A stretch of 7,898 nucleotides of DNA from the NCBI GenBank assembly GCA_015231815.1, contig JADGAW010000090.1, positions 1 to 7,898 of the forward strand. Direction: 5' to 3'. The notes under the pieces are model-generated. The model was given only the letters and a program-made list of their open reading frames with translations, was not told where the DNA came from and did no database searches. The position numbers and the translations under genes were made by a program. Shown here in pieces: positions 1 through 6,917 of the stretch. Numbering within the stretch: position 1 is the stretch's first letter; the number at the start of each line of letters is the position of its first letter. The stretch comes from Nitrospinota bacterium (GTDB lineage: Bacteria; Nitrospinota_A; JADGAW01).

Positions 1-1064
1 GAATTGCAGACTACCATAAAATTGATCCCACAAAAAAAGCTATTTGCACACCCTCGGTTTTCTTTCTGGAAATGAATAAAGAGCTCTATAAATTCTGTGA
101 AAAAAATTCATCGGAGAGTTCTTTGTTTCTCACAGCCATTTATGTTTTATTAAATTACGAAAAGAGAGAAATAAAATTTTCCATCGCCGGACATTCAAGG
201 CCCATAATTATCTCTGCAAATGGAGATATAAAGGAAATTGGAGCTTCAGGGCCAATCCTAGGTGCTTTTGAAGTTTTTAACTATGACGAAGATAAATTCA
301 GGGATAGTTGTATGAAACTTGAAGAAGGGGATTTATTTTTTATATGCAGTGATGGTCTTATGGATGAAGAAGATATTAATGGAATTCCCTTTAAAAATAA
401 ACTCTACCATGAAGTTTTGCCGCTAACAGTGAATAAAAAAGTTCATGATGCTTATGAAATAGTGAAGAATGCTTATGAGGAACATAGAGGAAATAAAAAA
501 CCAGACGATGATGTCTCTTTTATCTTTCTTGGTTCACGACCTGTTTCGCTCTATGATACCTATACCTTCAGACCAGGAAAGGAACTCATGGAAGAGGCAA
601 TTAACAGTTTAGTGAATGTTCATCAATATGTGACAAAAGAAGAACTTGAAAAAAAGTGGGAGTATATTCCAGAATTAGATGAAAGTTTTGATGTTGTTGA
701 TGATTTGGATATTGTTTATCAACCAATATTAAAAAACCTGGAAAAAGATGGCTGGAGCCCGTCAAGAATTAAGAGTATTAATCTGGCATTCAACGAGATG
801 CTGATGAACGCTATTATTCATGGAAACCTTGCCTCTGATCGCCATAAGGTTATTGTAAAACACATTGTTTACAATGATGTTCTGGAAATTGGGGTTGAAG
901 ATAAAGGTGCCGGATTTAAAGGGAATATGTTAAACCAGATAATCAATGAAGAGAATATTTTTCTTGGATATGGACGGGGAATGCATATTCTTAAGGAGTA
1001 TGCAGATAATGTTTGTTTTAGTGATTCCGGAAGTACCTGTTGGACGCTTTTCTCAAAAGGTTAA
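1..1064 (+). CDS. PP2C (SpoIIE/RsbU-type) phosphatase fused to RsbW-like ATPase, 5' partial
   Basis: The reading frame is open from position 3 to the TAA at 1062-1064, about 353 residues, so the true start lies outside the window. The Met at 72 is internal to the phosphatase fold. The first half is a SpoIIE-type PP2C serine/threonine phosphatase: AGH at 186-194, the GDLFFICSDG metal-binding segment (SDG at 348-356) and a closing PDDDV at 501-515. After a linker comes a GHKL ATPase like the anti-sigma kinases RsbW/SpoIIAB: N-box Glu at 795-797 and Asn at 807-809, DKGAGF G1 box at 900-917, GYGRGM G2 box at 966-983. The order phosphatase then kinase matches HsbR of Pseudomonas and CrsR of Shewanella, which also carry an N-terminal receiver domain. 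Here that domain would lie upstream and is not visible. By analogy it would phosphorylate and dephosphorylate an anti-anti-sigma (STAS) partner, which is absent from the window. It converges with the chemotaxis block, leaving a 29-base gap. The domain call is firm; the HsbR/CrsR role is inference. Confidence 0.88.
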   Translation, partial: IADYHKIDPTKKAICTPSVFFLEMNKELYKFCEKNSSESSLFLTAIYVLLNYEKREIKFSIAGHSRPIIISANGDIKEIGASGPILGAFEVFNYDEDKFRDSCMKLEEGDLFFICSDGLMDEEDINGIPFKNKLYHEVLPLTVNKKVHDAYEIVKNAYEEHRGNKKPDDDVSFIFLGSRPVSLYDTYTFRPGKELMEEAINSLVNVHQYVTKEELEKKWEYIPELDESFDVVDDLDIVYQPILKNLEKDGWSPSRIKSINLAFNEMLMNAIIHGNLASDRHKVIVKHIVYNDVLEIGVEDKGAGFKGNMLNQIINEENIFLGYGRGMHILKEYADNVCFSDSGSTCWTLFSKG

Positions 1065-1093
1065 CCATCGGAATCATAATTTACAGAGAAGAT

Positions 1094-2551
1094 TTAAGCT
1101 GTTTTTTCTAAAAATTCTTCTTTATTGCAGGTTAGTACTTTGTTTAAATCCAGAATGATAAGAAGTTCATCTCCATCTTCTCCAATATGACCCACTCCTT
1201 TAATATATTCTGAATTAATCTCCGAAGTAGATGAAACGCTTACCTCTACCGACGTTTTTGGAATTCTTATGACTTCACTTACCTGGTCAACTACAAAGCC
1301 AATGGTACCAACATCTATTTGCGTAATGATAATCCGGGTATGGTTGGTTATTTCTACTTTTGGCAGACTAAATCTTTTTCGTAAATCAATAATGGGAATA
1401 ACCTTACCTCTTAAGTTGAGTACTCCAACAATAAAAGGAGCTGAACGTGGTACAGGGGTTATATCCTGAATCCTGATAATTTCCTGAACTTGAATAATGT
1501 CAATTCCAAAGAACTCCTTCTCAAGTTTGAATCCAACCAATTGCAAAATTGAGGAATAAGAAAATGCCGATGTTTCGCTTTCATCCTCAGTATTGGCGGC
1601 AAAATGTGAATCTGCAACCATCGAGTTTGACTCCTGTTGATTAAAAGATGCTTTCTTTTGTGAAGAGCTATCCAGCAACATTGATTGAATTTCACGAGAC
1701 ATTATTGCTGATCTGTCAGAAGAACTATTTGATGCAGCTGATGTATTGGAAGAAAGGGGAGGTAGATCCTCCAGCGTAACCATTTGTGCCATATTGGACT
1801 CCAGTACTGATTCATCTACGCTAATATCTACAGTTGCGGATTCTTCAGTTTTTATTTCCTGAACTTCTTTTTGTGGTGGTTCCACCATTGCAGTAACTGC
1901 CTGAGGGGGAACAGTAAGTTTACCATCATATTTACTTAAAACTTTTATCGTATCATCATCACGTGGAAGGGTCTTTTTAATATCAGCAATAATAGTGCTT
2001 GCAAGGTTCGGTTCAAAATTGTAGCTGGAAACATCCGTTTCATCTGCAACGATTGATTTCAGTTCCGTAACCTGTATGGTATCGGTCATTTCCTGAGGAA
2101 GGGCTTCCGTTTCTTCTTCGGTAACAGAGTTTTGAGGAGTTGAGCTTTCCTCCTCTTCTACCATTTTTGTAAACTCAGCATACATGTCGGCTTCTTCTGA
2201 CCCTTCGTTTTGGAGAGACATGAGCTCTTCATCGGATAAAGACTGATCGGTGCATTCAGGAACTTCAAAGTAATCTTCTTCTGCCTCTTGTGTATCAGGT
2301 GCTTCCGGTTGTTGAAGAGTGTCATGAGCTTTAGCAGGCGTATCTGTGCTTTGGGAAGTACCTGTTGTATGTGGGGTTAAAATCGGGTCAATTTCTTCTA
2401 TCTTGCTAATCGGATCAGGTATATCAATATCCTCTTCGTCCGAAATTCCCTCGTCATTATCTTTTACTCTTCCGGTATGCTTTCTTTCTGGAATATTCCA
2501 GATTGAATCCTTTTCATTCAAAGGATTGTTACCAAGAACTTCTTCCGTCAT
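1094..2551 (-). CDS. cheW: CheW-domain chemotaxis coupling protein with long acidic N-terminus (ParP-like)
   Basis: The protein has 485 residues from the ATG at 2551-2549. An ATG at 2632 is in frame, but the extra 27 residues would only read the ParA 3' end in another frame, whereas the 2551 ATG has a GAGG nine bases upstream. Residues about 335-481 form a full CheW domain: LQLVGFKLEKEFFGIDI, then VGVLNLRG, VIPIIDLRKR, FVVDQVSEVIRI, and a closing LIILDLNKVL. CheW links chemoreceptors to the kinase CheA in membrane-associated arrays. Residues 1 to about 330 are low-complexity, rich in Glu, Asp, Ser, Thr, Gln and Pro, with no signal peptide or membrane segment, so probably disordered. Ordinary CheW is only about 150-170 residues. 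The ParA gene ends inside this gene (23-base overlap), implying translational coupling. ParP of Vibrio likewise has an N-terminal part that binds ParC and a C-terminal CheW-like domain. The CheW domain is certain; the ParP role is inferred from order and architecture. Confidence 0.9.
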   Translation of the reverse strand: MTEEVLGNNPLNEKDSIWNIPERKHTGRVKDNDEGISDEEDIDIPDPISKIEEIDPILTPHTTGTSQSTDTPAKAHDTLQQPEAPDTQEAEEDYFEVPECTDQSLSDEELMSLQNEGSEEADMYAEFTKMVEEEESSTPQNSVTEEETEALPQEMTDTIQVTELKSIVADETDVSSYNFEPNLASTIIADIKKTLPRDDDTIKVLSKYDGKLTVPPQAVTAMVEPPQKEVQEIKTEESATVDISVDESVLESNMAQMVTLEDLPPLSSNTSAASNSSSDRSAIMSREIQSMLLDSSSQKKASFNQQESNSMVADSHFAANTEDESETSAFSYSSILQLVGFKLEKEFFGIDIIQVQEIIRIQDITPVPRSAPFIVGVLNLRGKVIPIIDLRKRFSLPKVEITNHTRIIITQIDVGTIGFVVDQVSEVIRIPKTSVEVSVSSTSEINSEYIKGVGHIGEDGDELLIILDLNKVLTCNKEEFLEKTA

Positions 2552-3299
2552 ATTTGAGTACCTCAATCGCAATGTCTTCCAGCATTTTCGCACCAGCTGA
2601 ATAGGGGGAGTATTCGAAAATAGTCTTACCAAAACTTTGACCTTGGTCTATTTTAACATCAAATTTTAGTATGGTTTTGCACAGTTTATCACCGAAATGA
2701 TGCTGTAATTTCTCAAGGATTTTGTTTGCTAATTTTGTTTCCCGGTAAAAGGTTGCAATAACTCGTGAAATAACCAAATCCTTTTTATCAAAATTCCTTT
2801 TAACAGTTTTTATTGTGTCAAGCATTTCAGCACATCCATCTAATGCCAGAAACGATAAAGAGACAGGAATAATTACCTCATTTATTGCCATAAGAATGTT
2901 TATAGATATCAAACCTAGGGAAGGGGGGGCGTCAATAAAAACAAAATCATAATCCAGACCCACAAAACTATTCTTTAGTTTTAGGTGGCGGTCGTTGTGC
3001 TTTGAAACATTAATGACAAAATCTGTGAGCCTTTTATTTGTAGGGACGACATCAAGGTTAGGGGTAGTTGTTTCATAAATGGCATCTGAAAGGAAAATAT
3101 CATCTTCCAACAGTACATCAAAAATGGAGATATCAATTGAGCGAACATTTATGCCCAACGATTTTCCAATATGTCCTTGAGGATCCATATCAACCAGCAG
3201 TACTTTTTTTCCTTGACTTGCGAGGTATGCACCAATATTGACGGTTAGGGTTGTTTTACCGCAACCACCCTTTTCGTTCATGAACGAGATGACTCTCAT
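2529..3299 (-). CDS. ParA/MinD-superfamily ATPase, probably ParC-type positioner of chemotaxis arrays
   Basis: This 256-residue protein is a complete Soj/ParA-like ATPase. The deviant Walker A motif KGGCGKTT is at residues 10-17, with signature Lys10 and P-loop Lys15. Walker A' VDMDPQG is at 36-42 and Walker B FIDAPPSLG at 121-129. The C-terminal stretch from about 211 (QSFGKTIFEYSPYSAGAK) is typical of the family. It lacks the long N-terminal DNA-binding extension of plasmid type Ia ParA. Family members dimerise on ATP and bind non-specific DNA or polar landmarks. No parB or obvious parS sites are nearby. Instead it sits between cheB and a CheW-domain gene, as ParC does in Vibrio and close to the setting of PpfA in Rhodobacter sphaeroides. 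Both of these place chemotaxis clusters. It follows cheB after 52 bases and overlaps the next gene by 23. No Shine-Dalgarno sequence is seen before its ATG. The ATPase call is firm; the cargo is inferred from context. Confidence 0.92.
   Translation of the reverse strand: MRVISFMNEKGGCGKTTLTVNIGAYLASQGKKVLLVDMDPQGHIGKSLGINVRSIDISIFDVLLEDDIFLSDAIYETTTPNLDVVPTNKRLTDFVINVSKHNDRHLKLKNSFVGLDYDFVFIDAPPSLGLISINILMAINEVIIPVSLSFLALDGCAEMLDTIKTVKRNFDKKDLVISRVIATFYRETKLANKILEKLQHHFGDKLCKTILKFDVKIDQGQSFGKTIFEYSPYSAGAKMLEDIAIEVLKYDGRSSW
2561..2564 (-). promoter_or_regulatory. Ribosome binding site deciding the CheW-like start
   Basis: On the minus strand GAGG lies nine bases before the ATG at 2551-2549, inside the last codons of the ParA gene. 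It supports this ATG over the in-frame one at 2632 and shows how translation can pass from ParA to the CheW-like gene. Confidence 0.6.
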
Positions 3300-3351
3300 A
3301 ATTTATTTTGTTTGATAAAAAAAGAATCTATTTTATAGCATGAACCCTTTT

Positions 3352-4422
3352 TCAGCTCCTAATTGACAAAACAGTTTCGGTGATCTTTTCCAAAGGAACT
3401 ACGGAATCTACAAGTCCTGCTTCTACAACGGCTCGAGGCATTCCATAAACAACAGAGGTTTCCCTGTCTTGGGCAATGGTCATTCCACCTTTGTTTTTTA
3501 TTTCTCTGAAACCGTTAATTCCATCTTGACCCATACCCGTCATCATAATTCCAAGGGTTTTATTTTGGTAAACATTTGCTGCTGAGGTCATCATGACATC
3601 AACAGAAGGACAGTGAAGGTGTGATTGGATGTTTTCTGTGAGATTGATGGTGTTTTTCATGTTTTCATTTTTTATAAGCATTTGTTGTCCTCCTGGTGCA
3701 ATATAAGCAACACTTCTCTGAAGAGGCTCACCATGTTCTGCTTCTTTAACAGAGATGTTGGAGATTTCGTCTAACCTTTTTGCCAAGGGTCCAGTAAAAA
3801 CTTTTGGCATATGCTGTACCATAAGTATTGGGTAGGAAATATTCTTTGGAAAATGGGGAATAACGTTATTGAGAGCTTTTGGTCCACCAGTTGAAGAACC
3901 GATGACCAGAACATTGAAGAATCCCCTTAATTCTTCTCTCTTATTTTTCTCCTGAATTTCTGGCTCTTGATAAAGGGTTTTAGTTTCAGGTTTTTTTGGT
4001 ATGGAGGGCGGTAAAATCACCTTATTGCGGCAAATTTTTTTAATTTTTGTTACTAAATCATTCTCTTTGTTCTCAATATTAAAGATACTCTTCTCAATTT
4101 CTTTAGGAATAAAATCTACAGCCCCTAATTCCATTGCCTTTAAGGTTGCAGTTGCTCCGTTGGTTGTGAGGGTGGAAAGCATGATGATGCTTGTTGGTGC
4201 CTGTTTCATAATGGCTGCAACTGCCTCAAGACCATCCATTACCGGCATTTCAATATCCATGGTAATGATATCCGGTCTTAGTTGAATTGCCATATCAACC
4301 CCTTCTTTTCCGTTTACTGCTGAGGCAATAACTTCAATTTCCCCGGACTTTGTAAGCATTTTCTTGACCATTGTTCTCATAAATGATGAGTCGTCAACAA
4401 CCAGAGCTCTGATTTTTCTCAT
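3352..4422 (-). CDS. cheB: Chemotaxis response regulator protein-glutamate methylesterase CheB
   Basis: CheB removes methyl groups from (and deamidates) chemoreceptor glutamyl/glutaminyl sites, resetting receptor sensitivity after phosphorylation by CheA. At 356 residues it has normal family length. Residues 1-125 form a receiver domain: acidic pair Asp10-Asp11, phospho-acceptor Asp56 in TMDIEMPVMDG, Ser/Thr at 83-84 and Lys107. A variable linker covers about 126-167. The esterase domain follows from about 168, with catalytic Ser177 in GSSTGG, His204 in VQHMP and Asp300 in GMGQDG, so the triad is intact. It is the first gene of an apparent cheB-parA-cheW operon with a good promoter about 40-70 bases upstream. 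No Shine-Dalgarno sequence precedes the ATG. CheR, CheA and receptors are not in the window and must be encoded elsewhere. The call is very secure. Confidence 0.97.
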   Translation of the reverse strand: MRKIRALVVDDSSFMRTMVKKMLTKSGEIEVIASAVNGKEGVDMAIQLRPDIITMDIEMPVMDGLEAVAAIMKQAPTSIIMLSTLTTNGATATLKAMELGAVDFIPKEIEKSIFNIENKENDLVTKIKKICRNKVILPPSIPKKPETKTLYQEPEIQEKNKREELRGFFNVLVIGSSTGGPKALNNVIPHFPKNISYPILMVQHMPKVFTGPLAKRLDEISNISVKEAEHGEPLQRSVAYIAPGGQQMLIKNENMKNTINLTENIQSHLHCPSVDVMMTSAANVYQNKTLGIMMTGMGQDGINGFREIKNKGGMTIAQDRETSVVYGMPRAVVEAGLVDSVVPLEKITETVLSIRS

Positions 4423-4460
4423 TGTATATACTTTGAGTTCAAATAATTGTAAAGTTAGTT

Positions 4461-4489
4461 ATTTTAGGTAAATTGTGTAACTTTGTAAA
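4461..4489 (-). promoter_or_regulatory. Sigma70-like promoter for cheB
   Basis: On the minus strand TTTACA (4489-4484) and TAAAAT (4466-4461) are separated by exactly 17 bases. Each matches the consensus at five of six positions. The expected start site near 4454 gives a leader of about 30 bases before the cheB ATG. This separates the chemotaxis block from gshA upstream. It was found by eye, with no experimental support. Confidence 0.5.
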
Positions 4490-4570
4490 GAACTAAAGCT
4501 ATTGAGGGAGTGAGGAATAGAGGACTAAAAGAGACCCTTGGAGATAAATGATTGACTCTGATGTTATTCT

Positions 4571-5833
4571 TTAACAGGCTTCTGTTGCCAATGATAATCT
4601 CTCTTCTATCTTTGCTTCCTCCAAAGCGGCGGCAATGTTGGAAAGTCGGGCACTGTTTTTTATTGCATTAAATATTGATGTTTCTTCGTAACAGTGATGA
4701 TGTCCTTCTGTTGGTTGAACTCCAGGTTGAACAGCCAGACAAAAGTTGGCAAAGCTCATCCCTCTGGAATTGAGGTTTTCCGTTGAGTTTTTTTCCCTGT
4801 TGGTTCTGAAAAACCCACCAATAACTCTGCCTCCCATAAAATATATCACCGGCTCACTGGTGTCACCCTGAATTTCACTCGTAGTTGTAACCCCTTCTTG
4901 AATAAAGACCTCATGAATGTCAATTGAGTTCTTACCTTTGGTCATTTTATTTTTAATTTTTCGGTTAATAGTAAAAATATCCTCTCCTTTTCTTAAGGTA
5001 ATGATGCCCATTCCATAGGTTCCGGAATTATTTTTAATAAAAACATAGGGGTCATCCTTAATGTTGTACTCCTTATATTTTTCTGCTATTTTTTTGAGAA
5101 TTAAATCTGTTTGTTCCGCTATTCTTTCCATTCCTTCGCCTGTCTGAAAGGCAACGTTTTTAACAGATGTATGAATTGTTGAAAGCAACCAAGGGTCAAT
5201 TTCTACCTTTCTTGCAAAGCTCTCAATAAAGCCGGAAAAACAATCAAAATGGTTTGATTTCTTTCGCTCGTGCCATCCAAGAGAAAATGATGGAGTGACT
5301 GGAATTTGTAAACTTGTTAAAAAGTCTGGTAAACCTGCTGAGAGGTCGTTATTAAGCAACAAAAGATCTGCTTTAAAGTCACCAACAAAAACATTGCCGT
5401 TGTGAACCCTTACCTGCTCGACATGCATCTTAATATCTCCAACATTAATCTCAAAGGGATATTCTCCCTTGAGTCCAAGTATTCCAACCTTAACGCTATA
5501 ACCACTTAACTGAAGAATTTCAACAATTTTCACTAAAGAAGAATGATAAAAGGTGTTTCGTGAATGCGATTCTGATATAAGGATTATGTTTTTAATCCTT
5601 CCAAAGTGTTGTGGAATATATTCCTTAAGTATTGAAGCTCCTGCAAAAATAGACTTCCCACAAAGATTATTAAAACCAGCAGGAAAGAAATTTGTGTCCA
5701 CTCCCGTCATTTTGTAATCAGCATGTCTGATGTCAACTGAGCAATAAAGAGGGTGCTTTATTTTTTTTTCTTCTTCGAAAAGAAGCTCTTCTATGGTTTT
5801 TTGTTTGGAATAAAGTATTTCCAGAATGTTCAT
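4571..5833 (-). CDS. gshA: Glutamate-cysteine ligase, Acidithiobacillus (ferrooxidans) type
   Basis: This enzyme joins glutamate and cysteine with ATP to make gamma-glutamylcysteine, the committed step of glutathione synthesis in the cytoplasm. The 420-residue protein resembles the uncommon GshA family first described from Acidithiobacillus (Thiobacillus) ferrooxidans (Pfam GshA, PF08886), not the E. coli or plant-type GshA. Features I recognise are VDIRHADYK at 33-41, VDTNFFPAGFNNL at 45-57, the glycine-rich FIKNNSGTYGMGI at 265-277 (likely nucleotide-binding), QEGVTT at 312-317 and YFMGGRVIGGFFR at 331-343. No signal peptide is present. It follows the Nit amidase by 88 bases on the same strand; gshB is not in the window. 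No Shine-Dalgarno sequence is seen before the ATG. The gap to cheB downstream (148 bases) contains a separate promoter. The family assignment is from memory of these motifs and fairly confident. Confidence 0.8.
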   Translation of the reverse strand: MNILEILYSKQKTIEELLFEEEKKIKHPLYCSVDIRHADYKMTGVDTNFFPAGFNNLCGKSIFAGASILKEYIPQHFGRIKNIILISESHSRNTFYHSSLVKIVEILQLSGYSVKVGILGLKGEYPFEINVGDIKMHVEQVRVHNGNVFVGDFKADLLLLNNDLSAGLPDFLTSLQIPVTPSFSLGWHERKKSNHFDCFSGFIESFARKVEIDPWLLSTIHTSVKNVAFQTGEGMERIAEQTDLILKKIAEKYKEYNIKDDPYVFIKNNSGTYGMGIITLRKGEDIFTINRKIKNKMTKGKNSIDIHEVFIQEGVTTTSEIQGDTSEPVIYFMGGRVIGGFFRTNREKNSTENLNSRGMSFANFCLAVQPGVQPTEGHHHCYEETSIFNAIKNSARLSNIAAALEEAKIEERLSLATEAC

Positions 5834-5845
5834 GAAATGAATACC

Positions 5846-5881
5846 GTTAAAAGGTTGTAACGTTTGAAAGTTAAAAGGTTG
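5846..5881. repeat. Two 12-base direct repeats between the Nit and gshA genes
   Basis: GTTAAAAGGTTG occurs perfectly at 5846-5857 and 5870-5881, a 24-base period. A related GGTTAAGG follows at 5884-5891. A second pair, AAGGTAC, occurs at 5888-5894 and 5905-5911. The repeats fill the gap just upstream of gshA. They may be simple drift of a short GGTT-rich unit or paired binding sites; the sequence does not decide. Confidence 0.5.
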
Positions 5882-5921
5882 AAGGTTAAGGTACTTACGC
5901 CCTCAAGGTACACGTTAAGCA

Positions 5922-6728
5922 TTATCTCTTTAAGGGAAGTCTGGAGCGAATATCGTACATTTCGTCAATATTGAGTTCCTGAACCAGAAATCCTTCTTCC
6001 ACTTCAAGACTGTTTAAGATGGTTCCCCAAGGATTGATTATCATTGAGTGTCCCCAACTTCTTCTACCGGGGAAATGCTCACCGGTTTGGTTGGGAGCAA
6101 CAACAAAGAATTGATTATCGACAGCTCGTGCTCTTAAAAGAGTTTCCCAATGGTAATTCCCTGTGTAATGGGTAAAGGCAGCAGGAATAAATAATATTTC
6201 TACACCTTTCATCATAAGTTCCCGAAAGACTTCGGGAAACCTCAGGTCAAAACAGATAAGAATTCCCACCTTGGCAAAAGGAAGATTGATGACCTGTAAG
6301 CCGTTTCTGTTACCTGCTTTAATGAAGTCAGATTCGTGGTGTGTGGTTTCCTTATTAACCGCAACATCAAAAAGGTGGATCTTGTTGTACTCGTGTAAGA
6401 CTTTTCCTGTATTATCAATCAGAACTGAAGTGTTATAAACCTTGCTGTCATCATTCGGTACAGGGAAGGGAATACTGCCGGCAATAAGGTAAATATTATG
6501 TGCTGCAGCAATTGTTTTAAACCGCTCCAAAGCAACAACATGCTTGCAGTCGTTGACGAACTTTAAGGCAGCTCCTACTTTGCCTGTTTGACATACATTT
6601 TCCGGCAAAGCAATAATTTGTGCTCCTGCTTCCACAGCTTTTCTAATATATTTTTCTGCTTTATCCATGTTTTCTTCAAAGTTTTCATTAGAAGAAACCT
6701 GAATTAATCCTGTTTTTACTTTTTTCAT
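5922..6728 (-). CDS. Nit-family carbon-nitrogen hydrolase, probable deaminated glutathione amidase
   Basis: This 268-residue protein belongs to the nitrilase superfamily and has its Glu-Lys-Cys catalytic triad: Glu43 in ALPEN, Lys116 in YNKIHLFDV, Cys159 in LICFDLRFPE. The YNKIHLFD and CFDLRFPE segments and the HWETLLRARAVDNQ stretch (193-206) are typical of the Nit1/Nit2/YbeM branch. That branch hydrolyses omega-amides such as deaminated glutathione (Nit1, YbeM) or alpha-ketoglutaramate (Nit2). The gene directly precedes gshA on the same strand, which favours repair of deaminated glutathione. Length is normal and the protein is cytoplasmic. It starts nine bases after the stop of a 50-codon gene in the same frame, with tandem TAA codons between. 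There is no strong Shine-Dalgarno sequence, so translation may be coupled to the small gene. The superfamily is certain; the substrate is inferred. Confidence 0.93.
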   Translation of the reverse strand: MKKVKTGLIQVSSNENFEENMDKAEKYIRKAVEAGAQIIALPENVCQTGKVGAALKFVNDCKHVVALERFKTIAAAHNIYLIAGSIPFPVPNDDSKVYNTSVLIDNTGKVLHEYNKIHLFDVAVNKETTHHESDFIKAGNRNGLQVINLPFAKVGILICFDLRFPEVFRELMMKGVEILFIPAAFTHYTGNYHWETLLRARAVDNQFFVVAPNQTGEHFPGRRSWGHSMIINPWGTILNSLEVEEGFLVQELNIDEMYDIRSRLPLKR

Positions 6729-6737
6729 AGGTTTTTA

Positions 6738-6890
6738 TTAATATTTACCTGGAGGTCTCCAAATCCACCAATCCAGAATTGATTCAATGTCAAAGAGTTC
6801 AGCAATAGTCCCGATTCCAAGCAGCGTTATGTAAATAACCAGAACTGCCGTAAAAATTTTTTCTTTATTGTTTTTAATTGTGTTCAGCAT
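6738..6890 (-). CDS. 50-residue putative single-pass membrane protein, unknown function
   Basis: ATG at 6890-6888 to TAA at 6740-6738 encodes 50 residues, preceded by AGGA at a six-base spacing, one of the clearest ribosome binding sites in the window. The N-terminus is short and basic (KNNKEK at 6-11). A hydrophobic stretch at about 12-30 (IFTAVLVIYITLLGIGTIA) could span the membrane once. An acidic, aromatic tail follows, ending in DWWIWRPPGKY. The hydrophobic segment has no lipobox or obvious signal-peptidase site, so an N-in/C-out anchor is likely. It lies nine bases upstream of the Nit gene in the same frame, probably as first gene of that transcript, and diverges from mutS. I do not recognise the family. 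The ribosome site, tight spacing and ordered composition argue for a real gene. Confidence 0.65.
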   Translation of the reverse strand: MLNTIKNNKEKIFTAVLVIYITLLGIGTIAELFDIESILDWWIWRPPGKY

Positions 6891-6896
6891 TCTTGT

Positions 6897-6902
6897 TCCT
6901 TA
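6897..6902 (-). promoter_or_regulatory. Ribosome binding site of the 50-codon gene
   Basis: On the minus strand TTAAGGA ends six bases before the ATG at 6890. It is the main evidence that this short reading frame is translated, because most other starts here have no such signal. Confidence 0.55.
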
Positions 6903-6917
6903 ATTTTATTTTCCAAG

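Noticed and set aside
1..1064. SpoIIE-like domain as a sign of sporulation
   Set aside because: The membrane region of true SpoIIE is not seen, a kinase-like ATPase follows, and the domain is widespread in non-sporulating bacteria.
1269..1469. Plus-strand open frame opposite the CheW domain (and similar ones at 2346-2600 and 4001-4285)
   Set aside because: They lie wholly antisense to clear genes and their translations show no domain-like pattern.
2529..3299. ParA gene as chromosome or plasmid partition system
   Set aside because: There is no parB, no parS-like repeats and no replication genes, and it is flanked on both sides by chemotaxis genes.
3317..3338. Palindrome CTATAAAATAG followed by seven T on the minus strand after cheB, terminator-like
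   Set aside because: The stem is only four A/T-rich pairs and would be too weak. The gap is 52 bases within an apparent operon.
4425..4453. Second promoter-like pair before cheB: TTTACA and TATATA with 17-base spacing, minus strand
   Set aside because: The -10 box ends two bases before the cheB ATG, so transcription would begin inside the first codons. The pair at 4461-4489 fits better.
4571..4593. Inverted repeat TGTTA/TAACA at the end of gshA as a terminator
   Set aside because: The stem is five pairs, overlaps the stop codon and has no following T run.
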